DNA of 64,000 nt. Source: Vibrio sp. HB236076. GTDB lineage: Bacteria > Pseudomonadota > Gammaproteobacteria > Enterobacterales > Vibrionaceae. Below are positions 1 through 7,462 of this stretch, piece after piece. The stretch spans positions 806,001-870,000 of the forward strand of contig NZ_CP162602.1 of NCBI RefSeq assembly GCF_040957575.1, in the 5' to 3' direction. The translations under genes were made by a program, and so were the position numbers. The notes under the pieces were generated by a model. It ran no database searches. It was not told the origin of the DNA and saw only the letters and a list, made by a program, of their open reading frames with translations. How positions within the stretch are numbered: the first letter of the stretch is position 1; every line of letters starts with the position of its first letter.

Positions 1-126
1 AAATAATTTAATCACTTCTTCTTCACGCCAGACATAAGGACGCTGGTAGCAAGGAATAACGAAACCCAAATCTTTTTTCGCGATGGTTTGTAATGAAAGC
101 AGCTCTGTTTCAACCTTTGAACTCAT
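1..126 (-). CDS. DUF262 (GmrSD-like) protein, N-terminal fragment at window edge
   Basis: Only the first 42 codons are inside the window. The peptide contains the DUF262 hallmark IPCYQRPYVW at about residues 24-33. Its ATG at 124-126 overlaps the TGA of the upstream DUF262 gene as ATGA, which indicates translational coupling in one operon. DUF262 proteins have a ParB/Srx-like nucleotide-binding fold and include the GmrS half of type IV restriction enzymes against modified DNA. Whether this copy is nuclease-linked cannot be judged because the C-terminus lies outside the window. Confidence 0.8.
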   Translation of the reverse strand, partial: MSSKVETELLSLQTIAKKDLGFVIPCYQRPYVWREEEVIKLF

Positions 127-1517
127 GCCGCCTCCGTCATTTCAGTGATATTACGGGTTAATAAGTTAGCAAATGAAGCCGCGTATTGTTCTGGACACAA
201 ATCAATATCAAAATGATCATTTACAGCTTTAATAAATCGCACTTTCACACTGTTAACTTCTTTGGTTTTATCTTTAGAATCTACTAAATTACTGGGATCG
301 ACGACCAAATCAAACGCATCAAAAAAGGCAAAACACTGCTTAGGCGTATAGCTCAAAGCAATCCAGTCCAAAACGGGATAGTCCTTCACAAAACTTGAAA
401 TTGAATTTTCTCTTACCGCTTTCTGATTACTCACTCTGCAGGAGTATATGACTCTGAATAATTTTTTCGCTGCCAACTCTAACTGATATTCTCCAAACTG
501 GCTGATGTACATCATCAGGCACGCTTCATAGAGACCTTGTAAATAGCCACAGCCTTCTAATCCTTTTAGCCAGCAAATAAAGCGGTTGTAACCTTCTTGA
601 TGGGGCAACGTCGGGTTAACCCAGTATTGCTGATATAAGTTTTGGAAATACGCCAGGTAACGAATAGTGTTGATACCCGCATTAAGCGGCTGCCTGACTT
701 CGTATCCCTGTTGTGCGGCTTGTTGGACAACGTCGCCACCAATCCCGGTTAACCGCAGTACTTGACCATAAGCAATGTCATCACCTTCGGTTGTTTGTTC
801 ACCAAGTTCGGAGACAATTTGATCCCTCACCGCTTTTGTCTTCTGATGTGGCGCGAGTTCTCTCATATTCAGTTGTTGCCAATAACGCCCTTTTAAAAGG
901 GATTTGACTGAGTTATCTAATTTACCCAACCCTTCCCATTGGATCGCGAATCTTGATTGATGAACCTTAGGAACAGCTCTTAAGTGATGGGCTTTGATAA
1001 TATCGGGACCACCAAGTCTTACACCGCCAGTGTTTTGCGTTTCAAAAAAGCGGTACGCATCATCCTCTGATTCAGTGACCACCAATGAAAACTGAATACG
1101 CTCAAAATTGATAAGCTTCGCCCACTTGGATTTGCGATCTGCTAACCAATCTAGATTTGTCTTAATTTGTCGTTGGCTAAGGGGTGATTCAAAATGAAGA
1201 TCAAGTTGTAGGTACTGTTGAGAGAGAAAACCGAATATTGCTAACGTAGTAATACGCTGTTGACCATCGATGATTTTCAGTTGCTGTTCATCATGGTGAA
1301 GAATTAGGCTACCCAAATAATACGCTAGCTCATTATGCTTTTGAAAATGTTCTCTTAAATCTTCCAACAGACTGTCAAGTTGCTGACTTTCCCAGCAATA
1401 AGGGCGCTGATATTCAGGGATGACTAACATTCCATTAAGTAGCTTGCCATTACTCGCCCGTATTTCTTGGCCTTCAAAAAGTTGTTGTGCTGAACAAGTT
1501 GCGACACTTACCGTCAT
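123..1517 (-). CDS. DUF262 domain protein (GmrSD family)
   Basis: This 464-residue protein has the DUF262 signature IPEYQRPYCW at residues 33-42, then YLGSLI and the active-site-like DGQQRIT at 84-90. A later block, FFETQNTGGVRLGGPDIIKAH, near residues 157-177 is also typical of the family. DUF262 domains are ParB/Srx-like; in GmrSD the DGQQR motif belongs to the NTP-binding and hydrolysing half. No obvious His-Asn-His nuclease motif of DUF1524 is visible at the C-terminus, so the nuclease function may lie in the partner gene whose start overlaps this stop by ATGA. The ATG at 1515-1517 also overlaps the stop of a decayed gene upstream. Such pairs are common in defence islands; a role in phage or modified-DNA defence is inferred. 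Confidence 0.8.
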   Translation of the reverse strand: MTVSVATCSAQQLFEGQEIRASNGKLLNGMLVIPEYQRPYCWESQQLDSLLEDLREHFQKHNELAYYLGSLILHHDEQQLKIIDGQQRITTLAIFGFLSQQYLQLDLHFESPLSQRQIKTNLDWLADRKSKWAKLINFERIQFSLVVTESEDDAYRFFETQNTGGVRLGGPDIIKAHHLRAVPKVHQSRFAIQWEGLGKLDNSVKSLLKGRYWQQLNMRELAPHQKTKAVRDQIVSELGEQTTEGDDIAYGQVLRLTGIGGDVVQQAAQQGYEVRQPLNAGINTIRYLAYFQNLYQQYWVNPTLPHQEGYNRFICWLKGLEGCGYLQGLYEACLMMYISQFGEYQLELAAKKLFRVIYSCRVSNQKAVRENSISSFVKDYPVLDWIALSYTPKQCFAFFDAFDLVVDPSNLVDSKDKTKEVNSVKVRFIKAVNDHFDIDLCPEQYAASFANLLTRNITEMTEAA

Positions 1518-1728
1518 TTCACATCCTTATGTTTTAATCTTTCAGAAGCTTGCAGAAGTGATGCCTTAAGTACCTCTACCAGTTTAACCATATGCTCAAG
1601 ATGCCAGAAAATATGTTCATGCCAAATACCTTTATTAAACCTTCCACTTTATAGGAGAACTGGATTCGAGATTGTTTCTTGCCATCTAGACGAAGCCACT
1701 CAAGATGATGACTTGCAAAATACACTTT
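1514..1728 (-). pseudogene. Frameshifted C-terminal gene remnant upstream of the DUF262 pair
   Basis: Reverse-strand reading gives a protein-like stretch KVYFASHHLEWLRLDGKKQS followed by RIQFSYKVE in one frame, and then a -1 shift into GRFNKGIWHEHIFWHLEHMV and a tail ending KHKDVK. The tail's TGA at 1514-1516 overlaps the ATG of the DUF262 gene, the usual ATGA operon junction. Two TAG codons block the frame before residue 1, so only a C-terminal part survives. The SRI...EH..WHLEHMV pattern faintly recalls the end of DUF4268-type proteins, but I am not sure. The best reading is a decayed third gene of the DUF262 operon. Confidence 0.5.
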
Positions 1729-1976
1729 CTACTAGTCATCAACTAAAAACAATTACATGCATAAAAATTAGTTTAATATAACCAAAGCTTGTAATCATCA
1801 ATTAATCCTGTTTTTAAACCTATAAGGCTATACCGTTCTTTCACTTTGGGCTGAACTTTTGTTATTCGCTTCAATAAACTCGCCTGCTCTATCACGCTGG
1901 CGCATGGTAACGAGCAAATCGACATACTGAACTCATCGCAGATCACATCACAAAAGGCTCCTGTGTGTTTAGTACT

Positions 1977-2795
1977 TCACTGCCGATTCATCGCTAATTC
2001 CAACGCTCGCCGACAGATGGCAAATTGATCCAGGTTCACTTGCGTTCTTAGCTCACTAAAAGGTTGATCATCAAACACCGGAGGCGCTTGTAGGGTGGCA
2101 GGATTTGCCGACAGAGTTTTTTTATTTCTTTCTAAAAGATTATGTCGGCAACTGGTGCCGCCCGCGTAGTCGGCAGCCATTGCCACCTCCCCCCGGCAAT
2201 CGGTTCCTGCTTTTACTGACTCTGTATCATATGAGTGGTGGCAAACCGTGCCGCTGCTTACTCGCTCAGTTTCATTGACATACCGGCAACCGGTGCCACC
2301 GCCTTGTGGATAAGTCGAGGTTTGTCGGTTTGAGACTTGCTGAGATTGATGGGGATTTGAAGCAGTTTTGAGACCACTTTCTGAGCGCTCTACCCCAGCC
2401 CACTGAGCAGATTTTGTTTGAATACTTTGGCGAGGCTTGGCAGGTAAATCTAAGCTTTTAACGACGCTGTTCGCCTGACTTGATTCATCACTTTGATGCA
2501 TTTGATCGAGATAGGCCTGCTCGATTTTCTTCTCGTTCAAAAAGTAAAAATTGCTGCGCTGACCACCTTTGCCATTGGTGCGGTTTTGAATTTCAATCCA
2601 GCCATGCTTAACAAGATAAGTCAGCTGATTGCGCACCGAACGTTCTGAGATTTCGCACTTAGCCGCTAGGTAACGATGAGAGGGAAAGCACACGCCGTTG
2701 CTATTGGCGTTATCGGCCAGTTTCAGCATTACGAGCTTACTCATGCCAGTGCCAATTTCGATGCAAAACACTTTTCTTAACAGTGGATTAGACAT
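1977..2795 (-). CDS. Winged-helix replication-initiator-like protein with internal repeats
   Basis: This is a 272-residue protein. Residues about 15-85 form a helix-turn-helix of the phage O/plasmid Rep N-terminal type (FPSHRYLAAKCEISERSVRN, then LTYLVKHGWIEI). The middle is low-complexity and polar. Residues 168-214 hold about four 15-residue repeats starting GTxC[R/H] (GTGCRYV, GTVCHHS, GTDCRGE, GTSCRHN). At the DNA level these are palindromic CGGCAAYCGGTGCC units, flanked by a DnaA box and an AT-rich tract, as in lambda O, where the origin lies inside the initiator gene. I infer a replication initiator of an integrated element; a plain HTH regulator is the alternative. The frame stays open for 67 codons after the TGA. 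Confidence 0.6.
   Translation of the reverse strand: MSNPLLRKVFCIEIGTGMSKLVMLKLADNANSNGVCFPSHRYLAAKCEISERSVRNQLTYLVKHGWIEIQNRTNGKGGQRSNFYFLNEKKIEQAYLDQMHQSDESSQANSVVKSLDLPAKPRQSIQTKSAQWAGVERSESGLKTASNPHQSQQVSNRQTSTYPQGGGTGCRYVNETERVSSGTVCHHSYDTESVKAGTDCRGEVAMAADYAGGTSCRHNLLERNKKTLSANPATLQAPPVFDDQPFSELRTQVNLDQFAICRRALELAMNRQ
2110..2145. other. AT-rich tract beside the iterons (candidate unwinding element)
   Basis: This stretch contains a T7 run followed by ATTTCTTTCTAAAAGATTAT and directly abuts the first iteron-like unit. In the direction of the gene it follows the iterons, the same order as in the lambda origin (iterons, then an AT-rich segment). The function is inferred. Confidence 0.4.
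2146..2298. repeat. Five iteron-like palindromic repeats inside the initiator-like gene
   Basis: Fifteen-base units close to CGGCAAYCGGTGCCR lie at 2146-2160, 2171-2185, 2194-2208, 2239-2253 and 2284-2298. Starts are spaced 25, 23, 45 and 45 bp. Each unit is a near-palindrome (GGCA...TGCC). They also encode the protein repeats, so both DNA-level and peptide-level explanations are possible. A consensus DnaA box lies 7 bp beyond the last unit, and an AT-rich stretch lies just beyond the first. Confidence 0.6.
2305..2313 (-). promoter_or_regulatory. Perfect DnaA box TTATCCACA
   Basis: The plus strand reads TGTGGATAA, the exact complement of the E. coli consensus TTATCCACA. It sits 7 bp from the outermost iteron-like unit. 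A 9-base match is expected about once per 130 kb on two strands by chance, so its position beside the repeats is suggestive rather than proof. Confidence 0.5.
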
Positions 2796-3145
2796 TGTTC
2801 TACCTCACTATTTGGGGCTTGATATGTGTAGTTAAGGTTAGCAATTTGTCAGGAGAGCTCAGGTTGGTTTGGCGAGATTTGGATGGTAAGTCAAACAAAC
2901 TACCGCTTAGTGGGGCGTTTTTTGTGATCTAGGTTGAGTGATTGTTATAAATATAATTGGCTGACTTTTCGGTAGAATGAGAATAATAGCCAATACAGGC
3001 CCCATCAACTTCAACCATGCCAATTTATTCGCCGCAACATTTAACCCTCGAATCTGCATTACCACGCATGATCATGGTAACGAGTTCAGTCCTTCAACAT
3101 GAACAACAAACTGCATGGATTATCTTACTCACTATGGTCACGCCC
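2796..3145. other. Intergenic region upstream of the initiator-like gene
   Basis: This holds the 5' region of the initiator-like gene (minus strand) and the 3' end of the 336-aa gene. A plus-strand 51-codon frame (3017-3172) runs through it but has no ribosome-binding site and antisense overlaps the next gene. I see no convincing promoter, terminator or repeat. Confidence 0.4.
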
Positions 3146-4156
3146 TTACGCCTCCAACCTGGCGATAATTGACTCCAACGGCAGGCCCTTTTCCTTAATT
3201 AACATCACCACCGATTCAATATCCTGCTCGCGATTTAACGCCATCGCCTGCTCAATCTCCTCAATTAAAGACAAAGACTGCGCGCGACTTAACGAACGAA
3301 ACTGAGCAATCCGTTCGGCAGAACTCAGCGCCATTAACGACTGCGCCGCTTGGCCCTTGGCTGCTGACTCAACGGCGAGGATTGGCGCCTCAGCTTCTGG
3401 CTGCTCCGACCCCGACTCACCCTGTGAAACGCAAAGCGCCGCCTCTTTAAACGAAGACTCCTGAATCGGATAAATATTGCCCACGACCCCAGCCGCACAA
3501 TCACTCTGACTGACCATTTTCTCCATTTGTGCCACAGGTAATGCATCAGAAGATAACTTCACCGCCTGATAGCCAGACTTGCTATTTAATAAATCAGAAT
3601 AAAACGCCAAGGTCGGCAACATAAAATTTAAATGCTTCAGCAAATGCTGCTCAAACTGCTTCATCTCCTTGGGCTTAACATAACGCTGCTGCTTAGCTTG
3701 CTGTAACCCGTGCGATAACACATGCTTCACCGACTGCAAACGGCTATCAGACACCACCTCAACATTTTTATGCTCAATGACTAATGCCTCTTCCTTCGAC
3801 TTAATCACCTCAAGGCGATTGCGCAGCGACTTAATACAGCCTTGCAACAACTTCTCATCAAAGTTCGACGTCGACACCTGAGCCTCGCCTTTGATTGCCC
3901 TGCTCGAGCCCACCTCCTCTTGAGGTGTGTTTAACGCTCTTAACTCCCGCTTCACCTCAGACATAAAATTATTCAGCGACTTACAATCTGACGGCGTCGA
4001 GCCGGTAAACAATGGCTTAGGCACCCCATCGATCAACACCTTTAAATGATTATTCTGCGCCCGCTCATAGCGAAACGGCGTTTTCGTGCCTAAGGTATCG
4101 CCTAAAAACTTAATCACCCGTTTTTGATACTTGGTGTAATTCGCTTGCTTAGTCAT
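3146..4156 (-). CDS. Unknown 336-aa protein, HicA-like N-terminus
   Basis: I do not recognise a named family. The N-terminal 75 residues (HLKVLIDGVPKPLFTGSTPS, then DCKSLNNFMSEVKREL) have the layout of small HicA-like or dsRBD-like phage and plasmid proteins, which often carry G-H-hydrophobic and TPSD..S..N motifs. The middle is helical and charged, and the C-terminus (residues about 275-336) is a strongly helical, acidic and hydrophobic stretch. Codon usage looks normal for the window. It is transcribed away from the WYL regulator across a 142-bp gap containing two 11-bp direct repeats, so the regulator probably controls it. Together with the initiator-like gene it looks like element-encoded cargo. 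Confidence 0.55.
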   Translation of the reverse strand: MTKQANYTKYQKRVIKFLGDTLGTKTPFRYERAQNNHLKVLIDGVPKPLFTGSTPSDCKSLNNFMSEVKRELRALNTPQEEVGSSRAIKGEAQVSTSNFDEKLLQGCIKSLRNRLEVIKSKEEALVIEHKNVEVVSDSRLQSVKHVLSHGLQQAKQQRYVKPKEMKQFEQHLLKHLNFMLPTLAFYSDLLNSKSGYQAVKLSSDALPVAQMEKMVSQSDCAAGVVGNIYPIQESSFKEAALCVSQGESGSEQPEAEAPILAVESAAKGQAAQSLMALSSAERIAQFRSLSRAQSLSLIEEIEQAMALNREQDIESVVMLIKEKGLPLESIIARLEA

Positions 4157-4183
4157 CGTCTTATGCCCTCAATCTGCTACATC

Positions 4184-4208
4184 ACTTGGCCAATGTGACT
4201 TGACCAAT
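4184..4208. promoter_or_regulatory. 11-bp direct repeat, candidate WYL-regulator operator
   Basis: ACTTGGCCAAT (4184-4194) and ACTTGACCAAT (4198-4208) are 10/11 identical with starts 14 bp apart, in the divergent promoter region between the 336-aa gene and the WYL gene. A second small palindrome, TACAT-AAAC-ATGTA, lies at 4258-4271. BrxR/CapW-type regulators bind repeats in the promoter next to their own gene; the assignment here is inferred. Confidence 0.4.
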
Positions 4209-4298
4209 AGAAACTAAACTCATAATCTACCAACCACCGCGACAGGTAAATACTGAATACATAAACATGTAGCATAACTAGACAGGGATCACCTCACC

Positions 4299-5156
4299 AT
4301 GAGCAAATGGCCAATACGCTGGGATTTATTATTTCGCTACCGCATGATAGAAATTATCGCGCTCTGGGAAGGCCGCTTAACCACCAGCCATTTGATGCAA
4401 CACTTCGGTATTGGCAGGCAACAAGCGTCAAAAGACATCAATACCTACCTTGCCGACATTGCGCCGGGCAACTTGGTGTACGATAAATCCCTTAAAGGCT
4501 ACAAGCCCAGCGACACCTTTGCCCCTGAGCTGACCAATGGCCACGCCGACGAGTATTTACACCTCCTAGCACGCAGCGAAGACATGACTGATACCTTTCA
4601 CGAGCTCAACATGGGCTTTGAGCACACACAGCGCGTACACCCCGTCACTCGCAACCTCTCGGCCCAAGTGCTACGGCCATTGGTACAAGCGATACGCGAA
4701 AAAAAACGTGTCGATATTAGCTACACACCGCTAAAAGATGGCGAACTGGTTGAGCGTATTATCTCACCACACACCCTGGTCTGGACGCCACTGCGCTGGC
4801 ATGTTCGCGCTTATTGTGAACACGCCCAAGATTACCGAGACTTTGTGCTGAGTCGAATTCACGGCACGCCAGACATCAACGACAGCATTCGCTTTTTAAA
4901 AAATTCCGATACACTGTGGAACACCAACATCACAATCAAACTCACGCCAGATACGCGATTGAACGACAAGCAACAAGCGGTGATCGCCAAAGATTATGGC
5001 ATGCAAGACGGGGTACTCGATATTCATACCAATGCTTCCTTGATCCGCTATTGGCTCGATACCTACAACATTGATATTCACACTTTAAAGTCGAGCCCTC
5101 AGAGCCAGCAGATCACGCTAGCAAATTACGATGAGCTGATGCCTTATTTGTCGTAA
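4299..5156 (+). CDS. WYL-domain transcriptional regulator, BrxR/CapW-like
   Basis: This 285-residue protein has three parts. A winged HTH (about 1-65) includes HFGIGRQQASKDINTYL. A WYL domain (about 124-195) has the diagnostic PHTLVWTPLRWHVRAYCE and FVLSRIHG. A C-terminal WCX-like extension (about 205-285) follows. The RWHVRAYC variant of the WYL motif is the form I associate with regulators of phage-defence systems (BrxR of BREX, CapW of CBASS), which repress until a ligand, thought to be nucleic acid or nucleotide, is sensed. The gene starts at an ATG after AGGGA and is divergent from the 336-aa gene. No defence effector lies beside it except the DUF262 pair 3 kb away, which makes this a possible remnant island. 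Confidence 0.85.
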   Translation: MSKWPIRWDLLFRYRMIEIIALWEGRLTTSHLMQHFGIGRQQASKDINTYLADIAPGNLVYDKSLKGYKPSDTFAPELTNGHADEYLHLLARSEDMTDTFHELNMGFEHTQRVHPVTRNLSAQVLRPLVQAIREKKRVDISYTPLKDGELVERIISPHTLVWTPLRWHVRAYCEHAQDYRDFVLSRIHGTPDINDSIRFLKNSDTLWNTNITIKLTPDTRLNDKQQAVIAKDYGMQDGVLDIHTNASLIRYWLDTYNIDIHTLKSSPQSQQITLANYDELMPYLS

Positions 5157-5175
5157 AGAAAACCCAAGGTATAAG

Positions 5176-5514
5176 ACAGTGCAACACAGTTTGGGACAGT
5201 AAAACACAGTCACAAGGAAAACCGAGAAAAAAAACCAAACCTTTATTTTTTGATTTTGACCTTACTTGAGCCTTGAGCTAGATAGAGAAAATAACGGGAC
5301 ACTCACCTATTTCGACGCCTGAAATACATGCGTGTCCCGAACTCTTTGCCTGTTCTAGACTGTCCTTCACTGTCTTAAACTTTTTTACCTTGCCACTTGC
5401 AGCGCAGCGATCTTGAAACGAAGTGATCTTGCCCCTGTGTTTCACTGTCCCACACGGCAAAGTGACTGCACTTCACTGTTTTAAACTGCAGTTTACTGTG
5501 TTTTACTGTCTGTC
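5176..5514 (+). repeat. Composite GGACA repeat element, copy 1
   Basis: The left part has ACAGT repeated four times at exactly 10-bp steps (5176, 5186, 5196, 5206). The hairpin CGGGACACTCA (5295-5305) / TGCGTGTCCCG (5329-5339) follows, with arms matching at 10 of 11 positions. Next come GACTGTCC and ACTGT units, the GATCTTG direct-repeat module (about 5388-5436), and a right array with ACTG at 5465, 5475, 5485, 5495 and 5505. The left array is the inverse complement of the right one. The open frame 5278-5460 on the minus strand is only repeat sequence. Confidence 0.85.
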
Positions 5515-5533
5515 TCTTATGTATCAATAGGAT

Positions 5534-5830
5534 ATGAAAATGCAAAACAACGTCAATCTTCTCGTCACACTGAAAGCGAAGGAAGATAAGCTTTCAGAGT
5601 TTAAGGAAATTCTCGCCAAATTGTGCTCAGAAAGCCAAAAAGAACCCGGCTGTATTGAATACTGCTCAGGTGAAGTGATTGATGAAAACACCTTTTTTAT
5701 CAAAGAGTGTTGGGAAAACGAAGAGGCTCTAGAGCAGCATAAGCAAACGTCTCATTTTCTGGAATTAGGCCCATTGCTCGGTGAATGCACAACCTCAATT
5801 GAACTCAAGCGTGTGCAGTGGAATCAATAA
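5534..5830 (+). CDS. Antibiotic biosynthesis monooxygenase (ABM/YgiN-like) domain protein
   Basis: This 98-residue protein is a single ABM fold: a first strand NVNLLVTLKAKEDKLSEFKE, then the family-typical EPGCIEYCSGE and FIKECWENEEALEQHKQTSH with the conserved E..W.....L..H pattern. Members of this ferredoxin-like family act on small quinones or polyketides as cofactor-free monooxygenases, or have unknown substrates. The cytosolic dimer is the usual form. Translation probably starts at the ATG at 5534, with AGGA 5 bases upstream; an internal ATG lies two codons on. The gene stands alone between repeat copies 1 and 2, like a cassette, with no functional neighbour to suggest a substrate. Confidence 0.8.
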   Translation: MKMQNNVNLLVTLKAKEDKLSEFKEILAKLCSESQKEPGCIEYCSGEVIDENTFFIKECWENEEALEQHKQTSHFLELGPLLGECTTSIELKRVQWNQ

Positions 5831-5857
5831 ATCCTGTCGAATAACAGTGGCAAAAAA

Positions 5858-6018
5858 TAGCGGGACACTCACCAATTTCCACCGTTCAATTTCATGCGTG
5901 TCCCGCACTCTTTTCCGTTCTAGACTGTCTTTAACTTTTTACCTTGCCACTTGCAACGAAGTGATCTTGCCCCTGTCTTTTACTTTGTTTGACTGTACTA
6001 GACTGTCCTTAACTGTCA
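5858..6018 (+). repeat. Composite GGACA repeat element, copy 2
   Basis: The hairpin arms GCGGGACACTCA (5860-5871) and TGCGTGTCCCGC (5895-5906) are followed by TAGACTGTC, a shortened GATCTTG module (one unit, lacking the GCAGCGCAGC part) and ACTGT units. It has the same orientation as copy 1 and lies between the convergent ends of the ABM gene and the exported nicotinamidase gene. Confidence 0.85.
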
Positions 6019-6036
6019 TTTACTAAAAATAGCGGT

Positions 6037-6738
6037 TTAAATTGTTTCTGATGAGATAACTTCAACACCGGACTTTTCAAGTTCTGAATATATTTTCTGG
6101 ATATTTTCTTCACTTGGGTCAACGGCTCTGGTTAAGTCTTTAATAAAGTACGTTTTATAGTCCAAGTTAGCTCCATCAATCGCGGTGGCTTTCACGCAGT
6201 AGTCTGCTGCCAGCCCAACCACATAGATTTCATCCACCTGTTGCGATTTTAAAAAGTCGTCTAGGTCGGTTTTAGCCGATTGATTGTTATCTTTGAAGCC
6301 ACTGTAGCTGTCTACGTTAGGATCCAAACCTTTAAAAGTGGTGTGGGTTATTTTGTCAGTTGTTAGGCCGTTAACAAACTCTGCACCTAATGTATTTTGC
6401 ACACAATGATCGGGCCACAGCACCTGGTCAACTCCACCAAGTACAGACATATCAAACGGTTTTTTTCCTGAATGTTGACTGGCAAAACTGCCATGATTGG
6501 CGGGATGCCAATCTTTTGTTGCCACAACGATATCGAACTTTTCTTGCAATTGATTAATCCCTTGCACGATATCCCTTCCTCCTTTCACTGGCAGACTGTG
6601 CACGACAGAATCCGCCCCTGAAACAAAACAGTTCTGCATATCAACTATGATTAACGCTTTTTTTGCGTAGGTTGGCGTACTAAACGCTAAACTAGAAGAT
6701 AAAATAAACATACATAGGGAAATAATTTTCGTTTTCAT
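6037..6738 (-). CDS. Exported nicotinamidase/pyrazinamidase-like isochorismatase-fold hydrolase
   Basis: This 233-residue protein starts with a clear signal peptide (residues 1-25, ending PTYA). The PncA catalytic set is complete: Asp33 (VDMQN), Lys136 (TFKGLD) and Cys181 (AADYCVK), plus metal ligands Asp76, His78 and His82 in KDWHPANHG. PncA converts nicotinamide to nicotinate and ammonia for NAD salvage and is normally cytosolic; export to the periplasm is unusual. A cytosolic paralogue lies at 52236-52865 and shares the VDQ/VEQ-WPDHC and DSYSGF blocks. The start has AAGGA 7 bases upstream. The gene sits alone between repeat copies 2 and 3 with a GNAT gene. An extracellular nicotinamide-scavenging role is inferred. 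Confidence 0.85.
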   Translation of the reverse strand: MKTKIISLCMFILSSSLAFSTPTYAKKALIIVDMQNCFVSGADSVVHSLPVKGGRDIVQGINQLQEKFDIVVATKDWHPANHGSFASQHSGKKPFDMSVLGGVDQVLWPDHCVQNTLGAEFVNGLTTDKITHTTFKGLDPNVDSYSGFKDNNQSAKTDLDDFLKSQQVDEIYVVGLAADYCVKATAIDGANLDYKTYFIKDLTRAVDPSEENIQKIYSELEKSGVEVISSETI

Positions 6739-6964
6739 CGCTCATCCTTGATGGGTAATTAAAATTCCCACTCTCTATTGCAAGCTTTAAGCCATTGATT
6801 ATATTTACCCTAACATCAAAAGCGCAGTAACGATTACCACCAGCAGTAACAGCGAATACGCACCAAAATAGGGACTTCAATCCCGCTCTTAAGGCACTGC
6901 ACTTTATGTAATTCCTAACTTAGCTGTCCCAAATCAAGCTTCACCGTTCGACACTGAATTTTTT

Positions 6965-7441
6965 CTATAGTCGTTTTTCCATCCGTAAAAGGCCCCAAGC
7001 CTCTCCGTCGAAAAAGCGAGAACCTTTTTCATAAGATGTGACCGTAAAACCCAATGACTCATAGCAATGTATCGCCACTGTATTTTGTTCAAATACAGCT
7101 AATGACAATAAGTTAGCGCTGTGTTTTTCTTTCGCTAAATCAATTAATTGACCAAGCATGAGCTTTGAAATACCCTTACCACGAAAACTGACTGAAACAA
7201 ACACACGACATATTCTGAAGTGAGACTCCGTCACTTTGAATAGTTCTATATAACCCGCACTCTGACCTGAGACCACAAAAATAAAGGGAAATACGTCCGG
7301 TTGCGAGCAATGCTTACTAATTTGCGTCGAGTCCAAAGGGAACTCAAAGTTTGGTCCGCCCCATTGATAGTTCAATTTATCCGAGTCAATCCAACTGATA
7401 AGCAGGTGATGATCGCGCTTTTCAAATGCTCTAAGTTCCAT
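6965..7441 (-). CDS. GNAT-family N-acetyltransferase
   Basis: The 158-residue form starting MELRAFEKRDHH is chosen because GAGG lies upstream, and because a longer frame to 7483 would run into repeat copy 3. The acetyl-CoA-binding motif A is visible as ICRVFVSVSFRGKGISKLML, and the second GNAT block is AVFEQNTVAIHCYESLGFTV. The fold and CoA-binding loop (RGKGIS) indicate transfer of an acetyl group to an amine; the substrate is unknown. The layout resembles RimJ/RimI-like stand-alone acetyltransferases. The C-terminus FFDGEAWGLLRMEKRL is complete. Confidence 0.85.
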   Translation of the reverse strand: MELRAFEKRDHHLLISWIDSDKLNYQWGGPNFEFPLDSTQISKHCSQPDVFPFIFVVSGQSAGYIELFKVTESHFRICRVFVSVSFRGKGISKLMLGQLIDLAKEKHSANLLSLAVFEQNTVAIHCYESLGFTVTSYEKGSRFFDGEAWGLLRMEKRL

Positions 7442-7462
7442 TCTGCCTCTAATGATTTTTAC

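Noticed and set aside
3017..3172. 51-codon plus-strand frame (MPIYSPQHLTLESALP...)
   Set aside because: It has no ribosome-binding site and overlaps the end of the 336-aa gene antisense. I see no family resemblance.
5278..5460. 60-residue minus-strand open frame
   Set aside because: It lies entirely inside repeat copy 1 and is not conserved as a frame between repeat copies.
6692..6880. 62-residue minus-strand frame upstream of the exported nicotinamidase
   Set aside because: It overlaps the nicotinamidase start in another frame and has neither a family pattern nor a ribosome-binding site.
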